A DNA stretch of 6,291 nucleotides from Ectopseudomonas composti. Its GTDB lineage: Bacteria; Pseudomonadota; Gammaproteobacteria; Pseudomonadales; Pseudomonadaceae. The notes under the pieces were generated by a model that saw nothing but the letters and a program-made list of their open reading frames with translations, did no database searches and was not told the DNA's origin. The DNA is taken from NCBI GenBank assembly GCA_946886245.1, contig CAMPIF010000268.1:1-6291 (forward strand), in the 5' to 3' direction. A program made the position numbers and the translations under genes. Shown one piece after another: positions 1-5,783 of the stretch. Positions within the stretch are counted from its first letter, which is position 1, and every line of letters begins with the position of its first letter.

Positions 1-1992
1 CGTGACGACTGGCGCGAACGGCCGACCGCCTTCGTCGCCGAGACGGATCGTTTCGCCGCCCTGCTGGACGGGGTGACGCCAGAGCTCGCCTGGCTCGATG
101 ACAGCCAGACGCTGACTTACCTGCATGCCACGATTTCGACCCATCACCAGCGGGTGGCTGTACCAGAGGTGCCCTTCCACCTCGACGCCCTGCTGGCCGA
201 CAGTCCTTTGGCCACCGGCCTCGCGCCACGCCTGGGCGAGCAGCACCTGCGCGTGCTGTCGGTACGTGGTTTCCCCGCCTCGACGTGGCCAGGCGTGCTG
301 GATGATCTCAACCGCCTGGGCTTCGCCTATCGCTGGTCGACCCGTTTTATCTGCCTGGAGAAGGACGAGGCCGAGAAGGAGCTGGTGCGCCTGCGCCGGC
401 AGTGGTTCGCCAAGCGCAAGGGTGTCCTGGCACTGCTGCGCGAAGCGATCTTCCAGCAGGAAAGCCCACTTCTCGACAGCGACGCGTCGAACAAGGCCAG
501 CGACGCCGACGCAGCGCTGCAGGAGCTCGGTGCCGACCAGGTCGCCTTCGGCTATGTGACGGCCACGGTGACGGTGAGCGATGCCGATGCCCAGATCGCC
601 GACGAGAAGCTGCGCCGGGTCGAGCGGGTGATCCAGGGCCGCGGCTTCGTTACCATCGCCGAGAGTCTCAACGCGGTGGATGCCTGGCTGTCGTCGATCC
701 CCGGCAACGCCTACGCCAACGTCCGCCAGCCGCTGATCTCCACGCTCAATCTGGCGCACCTGATGCCGGTCTCGGCAGTCTGGGCTGGCCCGACACGCAA
801 CGAACATCTGGATGGCCCGCCATTGGTGATCACCCGCACCGATGGCGCAACACCGTTTCGCCTGGTCACCCACGTTGGCGATGTCGGCCACACGCTGGTG
901 GCCGGCCCCACGGGCATGGGCAAATCGGTGCTGCTGGCGACCTTGGCCCTGCAGTTTCGCCGTTACCGGGGCTCGCGCCTTTTTCTGTTCGATATGGGAC
1001 GTTCGCTGCGCGCAACGGTGCTGGGCCTGGGTGGCGAGCACTACGACCTTGGAGGCGACGGCGATCTGGCCTTCCAGCCTCTGGCGCGCATCGATCAGCC
1101 GGGATACCGAGCCTGGGCCGCCGAGTGGCTGGAGGCTCGCCTGCTGCAGGAAGGCGTGGCCGTCGGCCCCGAGCAGAAGGCCGCACTGTGGACGGCACTG
1201 GACAGCCTGGCCGGCGCGCCGGAGGCGCAGCGCACGCTGACCGGTTTGTCGGTGCTGCTGCAGGACAACGCCCTGCGCCAGGCGCTACAACCCTATGTAC
1301 TGGGCGGTGCTCATGGCGCATTGCTGGATGCCGATCAGGATCGGCTGGGCAGCGCCGACGTCCAGTGCTTCGAGATGGAGCAACTGATGCACAGCAAGGC
1401 GGCGGTGGCCGCCGTGCTGAGTTATCTGTTCGCCCGCTTCGAGGAGCGCTTCGACGGCGCGCCGACCCTGCTGATCCTCGACGAGGCCTGGCTATTTCTC
1501 GACGACCCGCTGTTCGCCGCGCGCATCCGTCAGTGGCTCAAGACCCTGCGCAAGAAGAACGTCAGCGTCATCTTCGCCACCCAGTCGCTGGCCTACATCA
1601 AGGATTCCAGCATCGCTGCGGCAATCATCGAGAGCTGCGCCAGCCGCATCTTCCTGCCTAACCCACAGGCGGGCGAGCCGCAGATCCGAGGCATCTACCA
1701 AGGCTTCGGCCTCAACGACCGGCAGATCGAGATCATCGCCCAGGCCACGCCCAAGCGTGATTACTACTACCAGTCGCGCCTGGGAAACCGCCTGTTTGAT
1801 CTCGACCTGGGGCCGGTAGCGCTTGCCTTCGCCGCCTCGGCCAGCCCGGCCGAGCAGCGCGAGATCGACCGCATCCAACAGTCATTCGGCACCGCCAGTT
1901 TCACCCCTGCCTGGTTGCGTCACCGCGGCCTGGACTGGGCCGCCGACCTGCTCACCGCTTATCCCTCGTCACGCAAGGAGTGCCTGCCATGA
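1..1992 (+). CDS. trbE: TrbE, VirB4-family conjugative transfer ATPase (5'-truncated by window edge)
   Basis: This is the hexameric cytoplasmic ATPase of the P-type T4SS, which energises pilus assembly and DNA/protein transfer at the inner membrane. The frame is open from base 1, so the gene begins upstream. 663 residues are visible against roughly 800-850 usual for TrbE, so about 150-190 N-terminal residues are missing. In-window residues 1 to about 280 match the CagE/TrbE/VirB N-terminal domain. The Walker A motif GPTGMGKS is at residues 302-309 (904-927), followed by LFDMGRS. The Walker B motif LLILDEAW has Asp494-Glu495 at 1480-1485. A glutamine-containing motif, FATQSL, has Gln528 at 1582. 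The C-terminal helicase-like part contains GIYQGFGLND. All catalytic motifs are intact. The stop overlaps the trbJ start (ATGA). The family call is secure; assignment as TrbE rather than another VirB4 branch rests on the following trbJ-L-F-G-I genes. Confidence 0.96.
   Translation, partial: RDDWRERPTAFVAETDRFAALLDGVTPELAWLDDSQTLTYLHATISTHHQRVAVPEVPFHLDALLADSPLATGLAPRLGEQHLRVLSVRGFPASTWPGVLDDLNRLGFAYRWSTRFICLEKDEAEKELVRLRRQWFAKRKGVLALLREAIFQQESPLLDSDASNKASDADAALQELGADQVAFGYVTATVTVSDADAQIADEKLRRVERVIQGRGFVTIAESLNAVDAWLSSIPGNAYANVRQPLISTLNLAHLMPVSAVWAGPTRNEHLDGPPLVITRTDGATPFRLVTHVGDVGHTLVAGPTGMGKSVLLATLALQFRRYRGSRLFLFDMGRSLRATVLGLGGEHYDLGGDGDLAFQPLARIDQPGYRAWAAEWLEARLLQEGVAVGPEQKAALWTALDSLAGAPEAQRTLTGLSVLLQDNALRQALQPYVLGGAHGALLDADQDRLGSADVQCFEMEQLMHSKAAVAAVLSYLFARFEERFDGAPTLLILDEAWLFLDDPLFAARIRQWLKTLRKKNVSVIFATQSLAYIKDSSIAAAIIESCASRIFLPNPQAGEPQIRGIYQGFGLNDRQIEIIAQATPKRDYYYQSRLGNRLFDLDLGPVALAFAASASPAEQREIDRIQQSFGTASFTPAWLRHRGLDWAADLLTAYPSSRKECLP
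1975..1980 (+). promoter_or_regulatory. Ribosome binding site of trbJ
   Basis: AAGGAG lies inside the last codons of trbE, 8 bases before ATG 1989. It decides the trbJ start: an in-frame GTG at 1980 overlaps this site and could not use it. Confidence 0.75.
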
Positions 1993-2723
1993 GATCCCCT
2001 GTCCACCGTTTTCCCTGCGCAACGCTGCTGGTATTGGGTCTGCTGGCCGTGAAGCCGGTAAACGCTTTCACCGTAATCGATCCGACCAACTTGGTGCAGA
2101 ACACCCTGACTGCGGTGCGCACCCTGGAGATGGCGAACAACCAGGTTCGCCAGTTACAGAACGAGACTCAGATGCTGCTGAACCAGGCCCGTCATCTGCA
2201 GCGCTTGGACTACAACGTCGTCAGCCAGTTACGCGCGAGCCTGGCCAATACCGAGCGGCTGCTCGCCGAGGCGCGAGGGCTGGCCTACGAAGTGCAGCGC
2301 CTGGATCAGGAGTTCAGCCGACTCTACCCGGACGAGTACACCGGCGACGTCAGCAGCCAGCGCCTGGCAGAAGAAGCACGCGAACGCTGGCAGCAGGGCC
2401 TCGATGGGCTGCATACGGCGCTGCGCGTGCAAGCTCAGGTGACACAGAGTCTGGCCGAGGATGAAAGCGCCTTGGCTACTCTGGTGCAGCAGAGCCAGTC
2501 CGCGGGTGGTGCCTTGCAGGCTGCCCAGGCTACCAATCAGTTGCTGGCCCTGCAGGCCAAGCAGTCGATCCAGGCGCAGCAACTGCAGATCACCCAGAAC
2601 CGCGCCGTCGCCTTGGAGCTTGCCCGTCAGTCTGCAGCGGCCGAAGAGGCGCGCGAACGCCGGAGACGCTTTATGGGCAACGGCACGCCCTACACCCCCT
2701 ACCCCGTGCAGTTCTATCGGTAG
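1989..2723 (+). CDS. trbJ: TrbJ, periplasmic VirB5-like conjugative transfer protein
   Basis: This is a secreted component of the mating-pair-formation apparatus, the P-type counterpart of the minor pilus protein VirB5. It is 244 residues long, close to the family norm. Residues 1-26 form a Sec signal peptide: Arg/His near the start, a hydrophobic core LLVLGLLAV, and a probable cleavage site VNA|FTV. The mature N-terminus (FTVIDPTNLVQN) is characteristic of TrbJ. Residues 45-110 and 125-228 are predicted from composition to be long, Gln/Ala/Glu-rich amphipathic helices. A Tyr-Pro-Asp-Glu-Tyr-Thr-Gly turn at 113-119 separates them, and GALQAAQATNQLL (174-186) is a family-like segment. The C-terminus ends YTPYPVQFYR. 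ATG 1989 is preferred over GTG 1980 because of the AAGGAG spacing. The start overlaps the trbE stop by 4 bases, implying coupled translation. Confidence 0.93.
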   Translation: MRSPVHRFPCATLLVLGLLAVKPVNAFTVIDPTNLVQNTLTAVRTLEMANNQVRQLQNETQMLLNQARHLQRLDYNVVSQLRASLANTERLLAEARGLAYEVQRLDQEFSRLYPDEYTGDVSSQRLAEEARERWQQGLDGLHTALRVQAQVTQSLAEDESALATLVQQSQSAGGALQAAQATNQLLALQAKQSIQAQQLQITQNRAVALELARQSAAAEEARERRRRFMGNGTPYTPYPVQFYR

Positions 2724-2728
2724 GGAGG
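2723..2728 (+). promoter_or_regulatory. Ribosome binding site of the small lipoprotein gene
   Basis: GGGAGG begins on the last base of the trbJ stop codon (TAG) and ends 7 bases before ATG 2736. Its strength and spacing support the 61-codon frame as a real gene rather than a chance ORF. Confidence 0.75.
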
Positions 2729-2735
2729 CGTCCTC

Positions 2736-2921
2736 ATGAGATTCCTGACACTGCTACCGCTGCTGGTGCTGGTCGCCTGCGGACAGGTCGACAACGGGGT
2801 CATGGCTCGGCAAGACGATGCGGCTGAGCGCTTCTACTCAGGCTGTGCTCAGCCCGGCGAGTTTCTCCGGCCTGCTGATCTACCTGCGATACCACCAAGC
2901 TTCGACGAGGACGTGCAATGA
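2736..2921 (+). CDS. trbK: Small lipoprotein, putative TrbK (entry exclusion)
   Basis: This is a 61-residue lipoprotein precursor. Residues 4-14 are hydrophobic and are followed by the lipobox LVAC, with lipidated Cys15, leaving a mature protein of about 47 residues. The mature part is polar and acidic, with a second cysteine at 37 (SGCAQPG) and a proline-rich end. There is no recognisable enzyme motif. It sits exactly between trbJ and trbL, as trbK does in RP4, where TrbK is a small lipoprotein (about 69 aa) that blocks conjugative entry of a related plasmid into the host. A good Shine-Dalgarno precedes it and its stop overlaps the trbL start by 4 bases, so it is embedded in the operon. The lipoprotein prediction is firm. 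The TrbK identity rests on position, size and lipobox, because I cannot show sequence homology. Its exclusion role is inference. Confidence 0.7.
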   Translation: MRFLTLLPLLVLVACGQVDNGVMARQDDAAERFYSGCAQPGEFLRPADLPAIPPSFDEDVQ

Positions 2922-4078
2922 ACGACGTCAGCGTGATCGACCGATTCCTCGAGGTGTTCGGGCTGTATATCGACACCGGCTTCGGCCTGCTCGGCGGTGA
3001 GGTGGCCTTTCTCACCATGACCCTGGTGGTGATCGACATGACCCTGGCCGGGCTGTTCTGGGCCATGGGCGGTGAGGACGTCAGCGCCAAACTGATCCGC
3101 AAGACCCTCTATGTCGGTGCCTTCGCCTTCATCATCGGCAACTTCAATGCCCTGGCGAAGATCGTCTTCAACTCCTTCGCCGGGTTGGGTCTGCTGGCCT
3201 CAGGTTCCGGGCTGAGTCATGCGGAGTTTCTGCAGCCAGGGCGGCTGGCCGCGATTGGGGTTGATGCCGGAGGGCCGCTGCTTGAGCAGATCAGCAGCCT
3301 CAGCGGTTTTCCCGAAGTCTTCAGCAACCTGCACAGCATCCTGGTGTTGTTCCTGGCCTGGCTGGTGGTGATCGTCAGTTTCTTCTTCCTGGCCATTCAG
3401 CTGTTCGTCACCTTGGTTGAGTTCAAGCTGACCACCCTCGCCGGCTTCGTGCTGGTGCCCTTCGCGCTGTGGAACAAGACTGCCTTTCTCGCCGAGAAGG
3501 TGCTGGGCAATGTGGTCGCGTCAGGCATCAAGGTGCTGGTACTGGCCGTGATTGTCGGCATTGGCAGCGGGCTGTTCGCCGAGTTCCAGGCTATGCCGGA
3601 CGAGCCCTCCATCGACCATGCACTGGTGGTCATGCTCGCCTCGCTGGCCTTGCTCGGCCTGGGCATCTTCGGGCCAGGCATTGCCACCGGGCTGGTCTCC
3701 GGCGCACCGCAACTGGGTGCTGGTGCAGCAGCCGGTACTGCACTCGGCGCGGCGGGCATGGCAGCAGGTGCGGCTGCGGTCGCCACGGGTGTCGGCGGCG
3801 CGGTGCTGGCCGGTGCACGCATGGCGCCCGGTGCAGCACGCTTGGCAATGGGCGGCGCTCGCTCTCTGGCAGGAGCTTCTTCCAGCGCTGCGGCAAGTGG
3901 CACCCCAGCAGCTTCCGATCCTGTAACTGCCCCTGCCAAACAGCCCGACTGGGCCAGGCGCCTGCAGCGCAGGCAACAACTCTCACAGGCCACCAGCACG
4001 GTCGCCCACACCCTTCGTGGTGGCGATGGCGGTGGTTCATCACCTGGGCCGCAGATCCGCGACCCATCGAATTCGTAA
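2918..4078 (+). CDS. trbL: TrbL, VirB6-like polytopic inner-membrane channel protein
   Basis: This is the inner-membrane core of the T4SS, thought to line or gate the substrate path next to TrbE and TrbF. It has 386 residues. Hydrophobic segments are near 29-50, 64-85, 141-166, 172-186, 196-220 and 235-260, giving about five to six membrane spans. A loop at 95-135 lies between the second and third, consistent with VirB6/TrbL topology. Residues 264-327 are Ala/Gly/Ser-rich and low in complexity. The tail is charged, with PDWARRLQRRQQ at 343-354, then a Gly-Asp-Gly-rich end that is typical of TrbL. RP4 TrbL is longer (about 528 aa), the difference probably falling in the variable C-terminal region. 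The start at 2918 is supported by GAGG at 2907-2910 and by the ATGA overlap with the preceding stop. The call is secure from topology, tail and position. Confidence 0.93.
   Translation: MNDVSVIDRFLEVFGLYIDTGFGLLGGEVAFLTMTLVVIDMTLAGLFWAMGGEDVSAKLIRKTLYVGAFAFIIGNFNALAKIVFNSFAGLGLLASGSGLSHAEFLQPGRLAAIGVDAGGPLLEQISSLSGFPEVFSNLHSILVLFLAWLVVIVSFFFLAIQLFVTLVEFKLTTLAGFVLVPFALWNKTAFLAEKVLGNVVASGIKVLVLAVIVGIGSGLFAEFQAMPDEPSIDHALVVMLASLALLGLGIFGPGIATGLVSGAPQLGAGAAAGTALGAAGMAAGAAAVATGVGGAVLAGARMAPGAARLAMGGARSLAGASSSAAASGTPAASDPVTAPAKQPDWARRLQRRQQLSQATSTVAHTLRGGDGGGSSPGPQIRDPSNS
3707..3898 (+). other. Ala/Gly-rich low-complexity segment of TrbL
   Basis: TrbL codons 264-327 are dominated by Ala and Gly, with Ser towards the end. 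The DNA is correspondingly GC-rich and shows short imperfect repeats of GGTGCAGCAG-like units. This bias also opens long spurious reading frames on both strands over this stretch. It follows the last membrane span and precedes the charged tail. Confidence 0.7.
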
Positions 4079-4084
4079 AGGAGG
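4077..4084 (+). promoter_or_regulatory. Ribosome binding site of trbF
   Basis: AAAGGAGG is a near-perfect Shine-Dalgarno that begins inside the trbL stop codon (TAA, 4076-4078). It lies 6 bases upstream of ATG 4091. It is the strongest such site in the window. Confidence 0.8.
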
Positions 4085-4090
4085 ACGAGG

Positions 4091-4798
4091 ATGCGATTCA
4101 GACGTCCACGGGTGCGCTACAGCGACACTCCTCAACCTGTCACCCCTTACCAGGCCGCGGCACAGGCCTGGGACCTGCGCATGGGCAGCAGCCTGGCGCA
4201 GGCACGCAACTGGCGACTGATGGCCTTCGGTTGTCTGTGCCTGGCGTTGCTGATGGCTGGCGGGCTGGTCTGGCGTTCGGCGCAGTCGACGGTGACGCCC
4301 TACGTGGTGGAGGTCGACAACCTCGGCCAGGTGCGCGCCGTCGGCGAAGCCGCCAGTCCCTACCAGCCCCAGGATGCACAAATTGCTCACCACCTGGCGC
4401 GCTTTATCGAGCAGGTGCGCTCGCTATCTATCGATCCGGTGGTGGTGCGGCAGAACTGGCTGGAGGCCTATCACTACACCACCGACCGCGGCGCGGCCAC
4501 CCTCAACGACTATGCCCGCGCCAACGATCCCTTTACCCGGGTCAGTAAGGAGACCGTATCGGTGGAAGTCACCAGCGTAGTGCGTGCCAGCGACAGCTCG
4601 TTCCAGGTGCGCTGGATCGAACGCCGTTTCGTGAATGGTTCAGCCGCCGACCTGGAGCGTTGGACCGCGGTGATCTCGCTGGTACTGCAGCCTCCACGCA
4701 CCGAGGAAAAGCTGCGCCGCAACCCGCTCGGCATTTACGTCAACGGCCTGTCCTGGAGCCGTGAACTGGACACTACGGAAGGAGCCAAGAAACCATGA
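4091..4798 (+). CDS. trbF: TrbF, VirB8-like inner-membrane assembly protein
   Basis: This is a bitopic inner-membrane protein that nucleates and stabilises the T4SS inner-membrane complex. It has 235 residues, the usual TrbF/VirB8 length. The N-terminus is basic and cytoplasmic (1-41), with the TrbF-typical PYQAAAQAWDLRMGS at 19-33. A single membrane span lies at 43-61, and a periplasmic domain from about 66 resembles the NTF2-like VirB8 fold. The domain begins VTPYVVEVDNLGQ, with FIEQVRSLS at 105-113 and VRQNWLEAYHYTT at 119-131. It ends with NPLGIYVNGLSWSREL at 211-226, a hallmark of the family. The gene is 12 bases after trbL with a strong ribosome site, and its stop overlaps trbG by 4 bases. 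Identification is secure. Confidence 0.95.
   Translation: MRFRRPRVRYSDTPQPVTPYQAAAQAWDLRMGSSLAQARNWRLMAFGCLCLALLMAGGLVWRSAQSTVTPYVVEVDNLGQVRAVGEAASPYQPQDAQIAHHLARFIEQVRSLSIDPVVVRQNWLEAYHYTTDRGAATLNDYARANDPFTRVSKETVSVEVTSVVRASDSSFQVRWIERRFVNGSAADLERWTAVISLVLQPPRTEEKLRRNPLGIYVNGLSWSRELDTTEGAKKP
4777..4784 (+). promoter_or_regulatory. Ribosome binding site of trbG
   Basis: GGAAGGAG lies within the end of trbF, 10 bases upstream of ATG 4795. It supports that start together with the ATGA overlap. Confidence 0.65.
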
Positions 4799-5781
4799 AA
4801 ACCTCCCTTAGCCTCTGTATATGCCCTCTGTTGCTGAGCGTGCTGGCCGGCTGCGCCAGCCAGGAACCGCCAGTGATAGCGCTGGATGAACCGTTAGAAG
4901 CGCAGCGCCTGCCGGAGCCGCCCAAGCCCATCGAGGTAGTGGAAGTACCCAAGCCCCTGGCCCTGCCCGCCCAGCTCAAACCATTGCCGGAAACTCAGCG
5001 CAGCCAACCGACCAAGGAACCGGCCGATGAGCGCGTGCGGGTCTCGCACGCCAATCGCGAGGCTCGGGTGGCACCGAGCCGGGAAGGCTATATCAACGCC
5101 ATCCAGGTCTGGCCCTACTCCGATGGCGCGTTGTATCAGGTGTACACCAGCCCGGGTCGGGTGACGGCGATTAACCTGCAGCCCGGCGAAGAGTTGATCA
5201 CCGTGGCCGCCGGCGACACCGTGCGCTGGATCGTCGGCGACACCACCAGCGGAAGCGGAGACGAGCTACGCACCAGCGTGCTGATCAAACCGACGCGGGT
5301 CGACCTGAAGACCAACCTAGTGATCACCACCACGCGCCGCACCTACCTGATCGAGCTGAGTTCCACCGAGCAGGCCTGGATGGCGTCGGTGTCCTGGGAC
5401 TACCCGAAGGATCGCATGCTCGCCCTGCAACGCCGCGCCAGTGAAGCCCAGGCCGCGGCGCCGGTGGACGCCGGCCTGGCGCTGGAGCAGCTGCGCTTTC
5501 GCTATGCAATCAGCGGCAGCAATCCACCCTGGAAGCCGCTACGTGCCTTCGATGACGGCCGCAAGGTGTATATCCAGTTCCCCGCCGGTATCGCCCAAGG
5601 CGAGCTGCCGCCGCTGTTCGTAATTGGCCCCGAAGGTGACGGACAGTTGGTCAACTATCGCTTCCGCTCGCCCTACTACATCGTCGACCGCCTGTTCGGC
5701 GCGGCCGAGCTGCGCCTGGGTGCTGACAAGGGTGACGTGGTGCGGATCGAGCGCACCGACGGCGTGGCACGGAGGCCATGA
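4795..5781 (+). CDS. trbG: TrbG, VirB9-like outer-membrane core protein with lipobox
   Basis: This is the periplasmic/outer-membrane component that forms the collar of the T4SS core with TrbI. It has 328 residues. The first 19 residues form a lipoprotein signal peptide ending in the lipobox LAGC, with Cys20 predicted to be lipidated. A Pro/Glu/Lys-rich linker spans about 24-76 and includes LPEPPKPIEVVEVPKP. The VirB9/CagX/TrbG domain begins near 98 with GYINAIQVWPYSDGALYQVY, followed by LQPGEEL and the strand-rich region 128-203. A second beta domain (230-320) contains YAISGSNPPWKPLRAFDDG at 237-255, and then VNYRFRSPYYIVDRLFGAAE. It is translationally coupled to trbF. No trbH-like lipoprotein gene lies between trbG and trbI, so the lipid anchor on TrbG may fill that role (inference). 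Family identity is secure. Confidence 0.95.
   Translation: MKTSLSLCICPLLLSVLAGCASQEPPVIALDEPLEAQRLPEPPKPIEVVEVPKPLALPAQLKPLPETQRSQPTKEPADERVRVSHANREARVAPSREGYINAIQVWPYSDGALYQVYTSPGRVTAINLQPGEELITVAAGDTVRWIVGDTTSGSGDELRTSVLIKPTRVDLKTNLVITTTRRTYLIELSSTEQAWMASVSWDYPKDRMLALQRRASEAQAAAPVDAGLALEQLRFRYAISGSNPPWKPLRAFDDGRKVYIQFPAGIAQGELPPLFVIGPEGDGQLVNYRFRSPYYIVDRLFGAAELRLGADKGDVVRIERTDGVARRP
5771..5775 (+). promoter_or_regulatory. Ribosome binding site that decides the trbI start
   Basis: GGAGG is 8 bases upstream of ATG 5784 but only 2 bases upstream of the alternative in-frame ATG 5778. The second spacing is too short for normal initiation, so 5784 is preferred even though 5778 would recreate the ATGA overlap seen at other junctions. 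Confidence 0.65.
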
Positions 5782-5783
5782 GC

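Noticed and set aside
73..75. GTG as a start codon for the ATPase gene
   Set aside because: The same frame is open to base 1 with protein sequence of similar character, there is no Shine-Dalgarno before it, and TrbE proteins have a longer N-terminal domain. The gene simply enters from outside the window.
866..1321. Minus-strand ORF of 151 codons opposite the TrbE Walker A region
   Set aside because: Its composition is Arg/Pro/Ala-rich as expected from reading a GC-rich gene backwards, and it shows no family signature.
402..1661. Long plus-strand ORF (419 codons) in another frame inside trbE
   Set aside because: Its translation is Arg/Gly/Pro-rich with no motifs, and it lies within a gene with intact Walker A and B motifs. 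It is a GC-bias shadow.
1823..2464. Plus-strand ORF of 213 codons across the trbE/trbJ junction
   Set aside because: It has a Pro/Ser/Arg-rich translation without motifs and overlaps the clear end of trbE and the signal peptide of TrbJ.
3397..4011. Minus-strand ORF of 204 codons opposite trbL
   Set aside because: It mirrors the Ala/Gly repeat region, giving an Ala/Pro-rich translation without motifs. No antisense promoter or ribosome site was recognised.
3469..4548. Plus-strand ORF of 359 codons across the trbL/trbF junction
   Set aside because: It is Arg/Cys/His-rich, has no domain, and spans two well-supported genes and their ribosome site. It is opened by the GC-rich Ala/Gly codons of TrbL.
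5778..5780. ATG 5778 as the trbI start
   Set aside because: It lies only 2 bases after GGAGG. ATG 5784 has proper 8-base spacing. The choice changes the protein by two residues only and is not certain.
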